Below, one piece after another: positions 34,828 to 42,775 of a stretch of 64,000 nucleotides of DNA. This DNA is from CBDEGU01 sp965238045 (GTDB taxonomy: Bacteria; Acidobacteriota; Terriglobia; Bryobacterales; UBA6623): NCBI GenBank assembly GCA_965238045.1, contig CBDEGU010000012.1, forward strand, positions 372,001 through 436,000. Reading direction: 5' to 3'. The first letter of the stretch is position 1; each line of letters starts with the position of its first letter. The position numbers were made by a program, and so were the translations under genes. The notes under the pieces are model-generated. The model was not told where the DNA came from and searched no databases. It saw nothing but the letters and a program-made list of their open reading frames with translations.

Positions 34828-36144
34828 ATGGAAATTCCCAGAAACACGAGTGAGCACCAACCCGCGCGCCGGGCCTTCCTGCAGACAGCCGGCGCGGCGT
34901 TCACCACTTCGCTTTTCACCGGAGAGGTGAAGGGCGCCAATGACCGCATCACCGGCGGATTTATCGGCACTGGCATGATGGGCTCGGAGAATCTGCGCGT
35001 CGCGCTCGATCACGGCGCCGAGGTCAAAGCCGTGTGCGATGTCTACCAGCCGCACCGGGAACGAGTCGGCGCGATCGTCGCCAAGACGGGGCGGAAGGCC
35101 GCCGAGGTGAATGATTTCCGCGAGGTTCTCGCCGACAAGTCGATTGATTTCGTTTGTATCTCGACGCCGGACCATTGGCACCCCTATATGTCGGTCGAGG
35201 CCTGCAAGGCGGGCAAGGACGTTTACGTTGAAAAGCCCGTCTGTGTGGCGATCGGCGAAGGTCTGAAAATGATCGAGGCCGCGCGCAAATACGATCGCGT
35301 GGTGCAGGGCGGCACCTGGTAGCGCTCGGGCGAGCACTTCCAGAAGGCCTGTGACCTTGTTCGCGGCGGAGAACTGGGAAGGGTGACGTTCGCCCGGACC
35401 TGGATCTATACCAATCAGCCCAGCAAGGGGATCGGCAATCCGCCCGACGGCGACCCGCCCGCCGGCCTTGACTGGGAACTGTGGCTCGGACCGGCCGCCA
35501 AGCGCGCCTTCAATCCTAACCGCTTCGCTGTCGGCAGAGGCGGGGCCTCCAGCTTCCGCTGGTTCTGGGACTATGCCGGCGGCGAGATCACCGATTCCGG
35601 CGTCCACATGGTCGACATTCTGCAGATGGCCTTTGACGAGGCGATGCCCAAAGCCGTCACCGCGCTGGGGGCCAAGTCTTGGTTTGAAGACAATCGCGAA
35701 ACTCCCGATACCCTGCAGGTTACTTATGAATACCCGGGGCTTATCGGATCTTGGGAGCACCGCTCCAACAACGCCGGCATGGCAAGCTCCCACAGCATGG
35801 GCGTGACCTTTCATGGCTCTCGCGGAACGCTCTATGTGGACCGCCACGGATACAAAGTGACTCCCGAAAAAGGCTCGTCGCTCGAGGCCAGCGAGATGCG
35901 CCGGCTCAGCGACCCGCATCCGCTGCACTGGGTGAATTTTCTGGATTGCGTGAAAACCCGGCAGCGGCCCAACAGCGATATCGAGAACTGCTTCCGCTCC
36001 TCGGCGACCTGTCTGCTCGGCAATGTGGCCTACCGCAACCGCCAGCGCCTTGATTGGGACGACCAGGCCAAGACCGTACTGCAACCCGGCGCCAAGAAGG
36101 ACCTGGACCGAGACTATCGCGGACCCTGGAAACTGGAAGTATGA
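34828..36144 (+). pseudogene. Tat-exported Gfo/Idh/MocA oxidoreductase with in-frame amber stop
   Basis: The ATG at 34828 begins a twin-arginine signal (ARRAFLQTAGAAF), then the Rossmann motif GGFIGTGMMGSENL and the family signature DVYVEKPVCVAIGEG. The reading frame is interrupted once by TAG at 35320-35322 (GGTW-stop-RSGEHFQKA), where relatives usually have Gln, so a CAG to TAG change is the simplest cause. After the stop the same frame continues cleanly to 36144 through the C-terminal domain (GGEITDSGVHMVDILQ). The full length would be 438 codons. It is probably a recent pseudogene, or, less likely, read through by a suppressor tRNA. It neighbours a sugar isomerase-like gene, as is usual for this family. 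Confidence 0.85.
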
Positions 36145-36187
36145 GCAGACAGCAGCCCGGATTCCCAAGCCTGGCCGGAGGAGGCGA

Positions 36188-37048
36188 ATGATCTCACGGC
36201 GAACATTTCTAGGCGCGGCATGCGCGGCGCTGCCAGCCGCCGGTCAGGGGGAACGCAGGGCGCGTTCCAGCAATAAGCCAAGTTTCGGCCTGCAGGTCTA
36301 CAGTCTGCGCTACCAAGCCCGCAAGGACCTGCCAGCGACGCTCGCTCTGATCCGGGAACTGGGATTCGAAGAGGTCGAGGTCGGGGGGGCGTCCGGGCGA
36401 ACCGCGGCCGAGTATCGCCGCTTGCTCGACGACGCGGGCCTTCAGGCTACGTCGATGATGGCGAGTTACGGCCAACTCGACAAGCAAGTTCAGTCGGCGG
36501 CCGACGATGCCAAACAGTTGGGAGCCGGCTATGTTGTCTGCTCCACGATTCCCCATAAGCGGTATCTGAACGACGAGGAATGCCGGCGGGCCGCCGATTT
36601 CCTGAATAAGCGCGGCGAGGCTTTGGCCGGCGCGGGGCTGCGCTGCTGCTATCACATCCATGGCACCGAGTTCGGCAAGTCCTCCGACGGTACGGTCTTC
36701 GATACCTTGATGAAGCTCACCGACCCGAAGTTCGTCAACTACGAAATGGATATTTTCTGGGTCGTCTACGGCGGCCAAGACCCGGTCAAATTGCTGCATC
36801 GCTACCCCGGCCGCTTCCCGCTCACGCATGTGAAAGATATCCGCTCGGGCACCGTTCTCGGGGGTTTGCCGCGCGATGTGCGCGAGGATGACAGCGTGCC
36901 GCTGGGCACCGGACTGGTCGATGTCGAAGCTGCACTGCGAGCCGCTCAAGAGACCGGCGTCAAGCATCACTACATCGAAGAAGAAGCCGTCGACGCCGTC
37001 CCGCAAATCCGGCAGAGCCTGCGCTATCTTGACGGCCTTCCCTGGTAG
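36188..37048 (+). CDS. Tat-exported sugar phosphate isomerase/epimerase-like protein
   Basis: The ATG at 36188 starts MISRRTFLGAACAALPAAG, a Tat signal. The domain is a xylose-isomerase-like TIM barrel (AP_endonuc_2): FGLQVYSLRYQARKDLPATL, FEEVEVGG, CYHIHGTEFGK, YEMDIFWVVYGGQDP, LTHVKDIRSG and YIEEEA. The metal-binding residues expected in this family (Glu, Asp, His, Glu) have counterparts in these blocks. Length 286. It follows the Gfo/Idh gene by 43 bases and both products are predicted to be exported, which suggests a shared pathway for a sugar or inositol derivative, now probably damaged by the amber stop upstream. Confidence 0.82.
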   Translation: MISRRTFLGAACAALPAAGQGERRARSSNKPSFGLQVYSLRYQARKDLPATLALIRELGFEEVEVGGASGRTAAEYRRLLDDAGLQATSMMASYGQLDKQVQSAADDAKQLGAGYVVCSTIPHKRYLNDEECRRAADFLNKRGEALAGAGLRCCYHIHGTEFGKSSDGTVFDTLMKLTDPKFVNYEMDIFWVVYGGQDPVKLLHRYPGRFPLTHVKDIRSGTVLGGLPRDVREDDSVPLGTGLVDVEAALRAAQETGVKHHYIEEEAVDAVPQIRQSLRYLDGLPW

Positions 37049-37127
37049 CGGTGGAAGGGGCACTGGATACGATCGTGATGGTTAGAATTGTTGCGGCTCG
37101 GATTGTCACAGCTCGGGGGGAGGGAGT

Positions 37128-38126
37128 ATGAACCAGCTCATCTTGGGAACATTGTTGTGCGTGCTGAGCGCCAGCGCCGCCACCAAGCTCGATATCTATT
37201 GGATCGATGTCGAAGGCGGCGCCTCGACGCTGATCGTCACCGCCGCTGGAGAAACGGTTTTGATGGACGCCGGTTACGCCGGGTTCGATGACCGCGACGC
37301 GAAACGCATCCACAAGGTTCTTACCGAAGAGGCGGGCGTCACGAAAATCGACTACTTCATCACGTCGCATTTTCATGGCGACCATGCCGGCGGGATTCCG
37401 GCGCTGGCCCGCCGGGTGCCGATCGGCCAATTTCTCGATCACGGCGACAGCGTGGACCAGCAGAGCAAAGTTTGGCAAGCCTACCTTGCGACCGCCGGAG
37501 ACAAGCGCCGTGTCGTGAAGCCCGGCGACACCATCTCGCTCACGGGCGCGGAACTGCTGATCGTGGCCGCGCACAGTCGCTCTCTGCCGGAGCCCTTGCC
37601 CGGAGGGGGTAAGAACCCGCTCTGCGGCGACTTCAGCGCGCATCCGCCGGACACGGGCGAGAACGGCAAGAGCACCGGCTACCTGCTGCGCTCCGGGGAA
37701 TTCGAGTTTCTGAACCTCGGCGATCTGTCGTGGAACTACCAGGCCGAATTGGCATGTCCGGTCAACCTGCTCGGTGAAGTGGATCTGTTTCAGGTGACCC
37801 ATCACGGCGTTCGCGACGACGTCGTGCCGCAGCGAATGTGGTCGGTCAAGCCCACTGTCGCGGTGATGAATAACGGACCTCGCAAGGGTGCCGGCCCGGT
37901 TGCCGTCGAGACCGTCATGCAGTCGCCCGGCCTTCAGGACCTCTGGCAGCTTCATCGTGCGGTGGAAAACGACGCCGAGCACAACACGGCCGAGGCGCTT
38001 ACCGCCAACTTGACGCCCACCGAAGGCTGCGCGGGCCACTGGATTCATGCCTCGCTGAGCGATGACGGCTCGTATACGCTGACCAATAGCCGTACGGGCC
38101 ACTCGCGCACCTACAGAATCAAGTAG
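37128..38126 (+). CDS. Exported metallo-beta-lactamase-fold hydrolase (ComEC C-terminal-like)
   Basis: A 332-residue protein with a short signal peptide (ILGTLLCVLSASA). The metal-binding motif is TSHFHGDHAGGIP, and the later DLFQVTHHGVRDDVV resembles the ComEC/Rec2 hydrolase branch, as does the opening LDIYWIDVEGGASTLIV. A further region of about 50 residues (NPLCGDFSAHPPDTGENG) is inserted before the second motif. It is likely a periplasmic hydrolase of unknown substrate. It converges on the peroxiredoxin gene across 89 bases. Confidence 0.82.
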   Translation: MNQLILGTLLCVLSASAATKLDIYWIDVEGGASTLIVTAAGETVLMDAGYAGFDDRDAKRIHKVLTEEAGVTKIDYFITSHFHGDHAGGIPALARRVPIGQFLDHGDSVDQQSKVWQAYLATAGDKRRVVKPGDTISLTGAELLIVAAHSRSLPEPLPGGGKNPLCGDFSAHPPDTGENGKSTGYLLRSGEFEFLNLGDLSWNYQAELACPVNLLGEVDLFQVTHHGVRDDVVPQRMWSVKPTVAVMNNGPRKGAGPVAVETVMQSPGLQDLWQLHRAVENDAEHNTAEALTANLTPTEGCAGHWIHASLSDDGSYTLTNSRTGHSRTYRIK

Positions 38127-38215
38127 CAACGAATCGAAATAGCCACGAATCAAAGTGACGGCGCGGCAGTCCGAGCCAAGCCGGTGAGAGCTCGCCTCGG
38201 ACCTCGAAGGTGTCT

Positions 38216-38722
38216 CTACTTGCGCGTGCAAGCGTTGAGGGCGCCGGCCGGGTCGACCGCACTGCCACCCTCTTCGATGTGCAGAATCCGCCCGTCTTTG
38301 CCAATCACGAAAGTGGTGCGTGAGGCGATGCCGCGGCCTTCGATGAGAACTCCGTAGTCTTTCGAGGCTTTCCTGTCGGAGAAGTCGCTCAGCAGGGGGT
38401 AGCTGACGCCGAGTTCTCCGGCCCAATGCCTAAGCGTCGGGAGATTGTCCGTGCTGACCAGCACCACCTTGGCGCCGGCCGTTTCAAACTTTGCGATACC
38501 AGCCTGGTACGCTTTGACTTCGCGTGTTCAGCCACCGGTGAACGCGGCCGGGAAAAATCCAACGACGAGAATCTGTTTTCCCAGAAAATCCGAGAGAGCG
38601 ACCTTCCCGCCGGTCGTCGCCGACAGCGAGAACTCCGGCGCCTTGTCTCTTACTTTGAGATGGGTTGCCCCGAACGCCCCCGTCATCGCGACGGAGAGCA
38701 ACAACACTGCGAATTTTTTCAT
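38216..38722 (-). CDS. Selenocysteine-containing peroxiredoxin (UGA at peroxidatic position)
   Basis: The gene starts at ATG 38722 behind GGGAGG and encodes a signal peptide (FAVLLLSVAMTGAFG), then an AhpC/TSA-type thioredoxin fold (KAPEFSLSATTGGKVALSDF, VVGFFPAAFTGG). Codon 65 is TGA (38528-38530), and the frame then continues as TREVKAYQAGIAKFE ... VVLVSTDNLPTLRHWAGEL to a normal end at 38216. TGA falls where relatives have the peroxidatic Cys (pattern FTxGCT), so Sec in its place (FTGG-U-TREV) is the natural reading. A SECIS-like hairpin follows 15 bases later. Total 168 residues. The enzyme would reduce peroxides outside the cytoplasm. No selABCD genes or tRNA-Sec are in the window. A nonsense pseudogene is the alternative, less likely given the exact position. 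Confidence 0.85.
38493..38512 (-). promoter_or_regulatory. Bacterial SECIS-like hairpin
   Basis: In the peroxiredoxin mRNA, GCG-TACCA, loop GGC, TGGTA-(bulged U)-CGC begins 15 bases after the UGA. The apical loop is about 24 bases from the UGA and starts with G, within the spacing and loop rules described for bacterial SECIS elements that recruit SelB. Confidence 0.7.
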
Positions 38723-38810
38723 CAAGCCTCCCGACCGGTGGCCAAGCTTGCCAGCTTCCGTTGGTGTAATTGTACCCGTCCGGCGGGGAGAACACAATCG
38801 TCCCGGTACA

Positions 38811-38855
38811 TCATGTCAAGGGGCGATAGAAATGTCCTCTCTCATGGGGACATGA
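38811..38855. repeat. Overlapping short inverted repeats, possible IS-end relic
   Basis: TCATGTC (38811-38817) pairs with GACATGA (38849-38855), and ATGTCC (38832-38837) can instead pair with GGACAT (38848-38853). The stretch GTCAAGGGGCGATAGAAATG resembles transposon termini. No transposase fragment accompanies it. Confidence 0.35.
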
Positions 38856-39047
38856 TCACTGGGCTTCAACAGCCGGGACCCCAATCCTGTAACCAATGGA
38901 GGCACGCAGCGTCTATCATCTAGATAGCGTTCCGCGTTGGGACGCCGCGCTTTGGGACGAGGGACACCTCATGCTCCGGAGTCCGGCTCGCGCGGGCAGC
39001 GAGACATCATCATGCGCGCGCGACCGGGCCGCTAATGGAGTAAGCTG

Positions 39048-39857
39048 ATGCCACGAACGATGACACGACCGATTTTCTTCCTCATGCTCGCGGCGCTGAC
39101 CGCGGCGACCGTGACTCTCTGCGCGGCTGACTTCTGGGAGACGAAGGACTACGCCCAGTGGACTAAGAAAGAGAGCAAGAAACTGCTGACGAACTCGCCC
39201 TGGGCTCGCCAAGTCAGTCTCTCCATGGGAGGAGGAGGCGGCAGGGGCGGATTTGGGGGCGGCGGTGGTGCCGGTGGCAGGGGCGGCGGTGGCGGCAGGG
39301 GCGGCGGTGGCGGTGGCGGAACGGGACTTCCTGGCGGCGGTGGCGGCGGAACGGGACTTCCTGGCGGCGGTGGCGGCGCAACGGGAGGTCCTGGCGGCGG
39401 TGGCGGTGGCGGCGGAGGGATGGCGCCTGCGCGGACACTGCTCATTATCCGATGGGTCAGTTCTCTACCCGTGAAACAGGCGATGATGCGGCAGCGTTTC
39501 GGCGACGAGGCGGCGACGGCGAAAGAGAGTTTGGACTTTCTCGACCGCGCCGAGCCCAATTACATCCTTTCGGTCAGCGGCGTTCCGGCACGGATGGCGC
39601 GGATGACGCAGCGCGACCCGGACCGTTTCACCCAAGGCGTTCAACTCAAGCGAAAGAAGAAAGAGCCGATCGTCGCCGAGAGCATGGAAGTACGCGGCGA
39701 CGAGAAGGGAGTGGAGTTTTTCTTCACTTTCCCCCGGACCGACGAGATTACGCTTGAGGACAAGGACGTTGAGTTCGAAATGCAGCTCGGCCGTTCGAAG
39801 ACGAAGAGGAAGTTCAAGCTCAAGAACATGCTCTACAAGGGCGAGCTTTCTCTCTAA
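39048..39857 (+). CDS. Secreted protein with a long poly-glycine insert
   Basis: A signal peptide (FFLMLAALTAATVTLCAADF) is followed by a conserved-looking motif WETKDYAQWTKKESKKLLTNSPWA, a Gly-rich stretch of about 70 residues, and a C-terminal beta-type domain (ARTLLIIRWVSSLPVKQAMM ... VEFFFTFPRTDEITLEDKDVEFEMQLG). The N-terminal motif followed by the RWxSSxPVKQA block recurs, as I recall, in secreted acidobacterial proteins of unknown function. The Gly stretch contains a tandem DNA repeat and probably varies in length. Its function is unknown; the flexible linker suggests two independently folding halves. Confidence 0.75.
   Translation: MPRTMTRPIFFLMLAALTAATVTLCAADFWETKDYAQWTKKESKKLLTNSPWARQVSLSMGGGGGRGGFGGGGGAGGRGGGGGRGGGGGGGTGLPGGGGGGTGLPGGGGGATGGPGGGGGGGGGMAPARTLLIIRWVSSLPVKQAMMRQRFGDEAATAKESLDFLDRAEPNYILSVSGVPARMARMTQRDPDRFTQGVQLKRKKKEPIVAESMEVRGDEKGVEFFFTFPRTDEITLEDKDVEFEMQLGRSKTKRKFKLKNMLYKGELSL
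39321..39410 (+). repeat. Three 30-bp tandem repeats inside the Gly-rich protein gene
   Basis: Each unit starts ACGGGACTTCCTGGCGGCGG and encodes TGLPGGGGGG; the third unit has drifted (TGGPGGGGGG). The surrounding 39230-39420 is also GGC-rich. Slippage here would change the linker in steps of ten residues without shifting the frame. Confidence 0.85.
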
Positions 39858-40105
39858 GCGGACCCGGGGCCAGGCGCCTTCGAGCAATAAACGTTGGAAC
39901 AGCCTCCTATGAAGGCCTTTCGTTGAGCGGGCCCGCGACCCGCCGATCGGAGGGATCGTCCCCAATCTCACTCCCCTGCGCTGGCTAGCTCCGATTTCCG
40001 ATCCCGGCATGCGGAGCGGCGTCACGGGTTTTGCGGCGGCCCCCCAGGAATCCGCCGGCGTCAAAACCAGTACACTAGGCAGCAGGAAGCTTGCGGGAGA
40101 ACCCC

Positions 40106-41413
40106 ATGAACGTAAACCGAAGGAACTTTCTGGCGGCCGGACTCAGCGCCGCCGCGGCCGCCGCGCAATCAGGGTGCGGTGGCCCGGACGACCAAAACAC
40201 GACGGATGCCTCCGCGCCGGGGGGACCTATCGACTGGGCCAAGGTGCGGCAGGCTTTTCCGCGTGCGCTCAACGAGACCTACTTCAACTCCGGCGCCCAG
40301 CATCCGGTCGGAGTACACACGGCGCGAGGCATTCAGCGCTATGTCGATTTCATGTCGAAGGGCCCGGGCGAGGGACGCGAGGATTTTTGGGAAACCGGCC
40401 TGCGCGAGATCAAGCCCATGTTCGCGAAACTCATCAACGCGGACATCTCCGAGATCGCCTTCTGCGCCGGTACGACGATCGGCGAGAACCTGATCGCCAG
40501 TGGCATGGATCTCGGCGGCGGCAATGTGGTTACCAACGACCTGCACTACAGCGCCTCGCTGGCCCACTACCTGACGCGAAAAGAAAAGTTCGGCCTGGAT
40601 GTTCGCATCGTCAAGCACCGCGACTGGCAAATCGATTTCGCCGACATGGAACGAGCCGTGGACGCGAAGACCAAACTGATCTCGGTCTCGCTGGTTTCCT
40701 CGGTCAATGGCCATCTCGAGGATGTCAAGAAGCTCAGCGACTTGGCGCACGCGCACGGCGCCTATCTGTTTGCCGACATCATTCAGGGCTGCGGCGCGAC
40801 TCCGATCGACGTCAAGGCGATGGGCATCGACTTCGCCTCGTGCGGCATGTACAAATGGCTCCAAGGCGAACACGGCTTCGGCTTTCTCTTCGTGCGGGAG
40901 GATCTGCAAGGCTCGGTCGTCCAGGGGACGCAGTACACCGGCCACCCGGAATTCAACTACGCGCCGTGGGCAGAGTCCCCCGATGCGGCCAAGCCCGAAT
41001 ATATTCACCACACCCGGGAAGGCATCGGCGCATTCGAATGCAGCACGCCCGCCGTCATCAACTTCGCCGGGCTCCACGCCTCGCTCAAGTACATCGACTG
41101 GCTCGGCGTTGCGAATATCCGCTCCCATGCGCGGGCGCTCACCGAGCGGTTGCGCAAGGAGCTGACTCCGCTCGGCTACACACCCATTACTCCGGAAGGG
41201 ACCGAGAGCGCGATCATGACGTTTCTGTGCAAGGATGCCGACGAAGTGCGCGCAAAGATTCGCCGGGCGAAAGAGGACGGCCGGGCGAATATCTCGATCA
41301 CCGGGCCGAATTCGGCCCTGACGGTCGGGCGCTTCGGCAACCATGTCCGGTTCTCCGTCTCGGTCTTCAATAACGGCGAAGATGTGGACCGCGTGGTGGA
41401 GGTTTTGTCATAG
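40106..41413 (+). CDS. Tat-exported PLP-dependent enzyme, aminotransferase class V (paralogue 1)
   Basis: MNVNRRNFLAAGLSAAAAAAQ is a Tat signal and ends in S-G-C, so the protein may be lipid-anchored. The domain is class V (isopenicillin N epimerase/cysteine desulfurase fold): PLP contacts near NDLHYSASLAHYL, Asp/His block YLFADIIQGCGA, and Schiff-base Lys in CGMYKWLQGEHGFGF. Length 435. The two following genes share the whole architecture (NDLHY, ADIIQ, YKWL, EELQGS/EDLQGS), showing tandem duplication. The PLP-binding Asp and Lys are all present, so activity is expected. Exported PLP enzymes of this class are uncommon; the substrate is unknown. Confidence 0.87.
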   Translation: MNVNRRNFLAAGLSAAAAAAQSGCGGPDDQNTTDASAPGGPIDWAKVRQAFPRALNETYFNSGAQHPVGVHTARGIQRYVDFMSKGPGEGREDFWETGLREIKPMFAKLINADISEIAFCAGTTIGENLIASGMDLGGGNVVTNDLHYSASLAHYLTRKEKFGLDVRIVKHRDWQIDFADMERAVDAKTKLISVSLVSSVNGHLEDVKKLSDLAHAHGAYLFADIIQGCGATPIDVKAMGIDFASCGMYKWLQGEHGFGFLFVREDLQGSVVQGTQYTGHPEFNYAPWAESPDAAKPEYIHHTREGIGAFECSTPAVINFAGLHASLKYIDWLGVANIRSHARALTERLRKELTPLGYTPITPEGTESAIMTFLCKDADEVRAKIRRAKEDGRANISITGPNSALTVGRFGNHVRFSVSVFNNGEDVDRVVEVLS

Positions 41414-41491
41414 ACGGCGCCGAGTAGATCATTTCCGCCGGCGCGTCTAGACTAGAGGAGCAGTCGAACTGTTTCGACCAGGAGGCACAGC

Positions 41492-42736
41492 ATGATCCAT
41501 CGGCGTCAATTCCTCGGCACCTTCGGCGCGGCCACGGCCGCGGCCCTCACACAACCGGCCCGCGCCGCCTCGGGCGATGCGCCGCCGAACCTCTCTGATT
41601 TCCCCTCTTTGCGGGCGAATTACCCGCGAGCGGTCGAACAGGTTTACCTCGACTCGGCTTCCCACTGTCCGCTGAGCCGGCACACGCGGGCCGGGATCGA
41701 CCGCTATCACGACTTCCACATGTATGGTCCGGGAGAAGGACGGGGCGAATACGCGTCGATGGCGGTGCGCGAAGCCAGGAACATGTTCGCCCGGCTCATC
41801 AACGCCAAGCCGTCCGAGATAGCGTTCGTGCAGAATACCAAGGCGGGCGAAGCCGTCGTCATCCAGGGGCTCGATATCGGCGAGTCGGGCGGCAACATCG
41901 CGACGAACGATCTGCACTATGCCGGTTCGCTTCACAACTATGTCGGGCTGAAGAAGAACGGTCTCGACGTGCGAATCGCCAAGGCACGCGACTGGGTGAT
42001 CGACCCCGCCGATATGGAAGCAATCATCGATAAGAAGACCAAACTCGTGGCGATCACGCTGCTTTCGAACGTCAATGGTCATATTGAAGACGCCAAGACC
42101 ATCTGCGAAATCGCCCACGCCAACGGAGCCCATGTTTACGCCGACATCATTCAAGCCGCCGGCGCGATCCCGATGGACGTAAAAGCCCTGGGGCTGGACT
42201 TCGCGGCTTGCTCGAACTACAAGTGGCTGCAGGGGGTGCGGGGCGCGGGCTATCTATACGTGAGAGAAGAACTCCAAGGATCTCTCGTCAAGGACCGCCA
42301 GTATCCCGGCTACGTGCCGTTCAATTATCCGCCCTGGGTCGAGACCCCGGATGCGAGTCTTGAGGAGTTCCCTTACAAGGCGCCGCGAGACGCCACGCGC
42401 TATCAAGCCGGGAACGTCAACTACGCGGCCTATGCCGGTCAGTACGAGTCGTTCAAGGTCATGAAAGGGCTCGGCATGGGAAAGATTCTGGCCCACTCGA
42501 TGGACCTGGTCAACCGCATTCGCAAGGAGTTGCCCGAGAAGATGTACCGCTGCATCACGCCGCCGGGGACCCGGGGGCCGGTGATCGTCTTCATGCCGAA
42601 AGACTACGAAGACGCCGGCAAGCGAGTAAAGAAGGCTAATATCCGGATTACGCTGACCGGAAACCGCATGCGAATCTCGCCGTCGGTGTACAACAATCAA
42701 CAGGATGTGGACCGCTTGCTGGAAGCGCTGAGCTAG
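41492..42736 (+). CDS. Tat-exported PLP-dependent enzyme, aminotransferase class V (paralogue 2)
   Basis: AGGAGG stands just before the ATG. The Tat signal MIHRRQFLGTFGAATAAAL ends at ARAASG without a lipobox, so this copy is probably soluble in the periplasm, unlike its two neighbours. The fold motifs are NDLHYAGSLHNYV, VYADIIQAAGA and CSNYKWLQGVRGAGYLYVREELQGS with the catalytic Lys. Length 414. It shares the three-gene array with paralogues 1 and 3, 78 bases after the first and 39 before the third, most likely in one transcript. Confidence 0.87.
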   Translation: MIHRRQFLGTFGAATAAALTQPARAASGDAPPNLSDFPSLRANYPRAVEQVYLDSASHCPLSRHTRAGIDRYHDFHMYGPGEGRGEYASMAVREARNMFARLINAKPSEIAFVQNTKAGEAVVIQGLDIGESGGNIATNDLHYAGSLHNYVGLKKNGLDVRIAKARDWVIDPADMEAIIDKKTKLVAITLLSNVNGHIEDAKTICEIAHANGAHVYADIIQAAGAIPMDVKALGLDFAACSNYKWLQGVRGAGYLYVREELQGSLVKDRQYPGYVPFNYPPWVETPDASLEEFPYKAPRDATRYQAGNVNYAAYAGQYESFKVMKGLGMGKILAHSMDLVNRIRKELPEKMYRCITPPGTRGPVIVFMPKDYEDAGKRVKKANIRITLTGNRMRISPSVYNNQQDVDRLLEALS

Positions 42737-42775
42737 CAGCCCGCGGCCGGAGCAGACCGGCGGAACGGAGGCACC

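Noticed and set aside
39321..39410. Tandem repeats considered as a CRISPR array
   Set aside because: Units are contiguous without spacers and lie in frame within a coding sequence.
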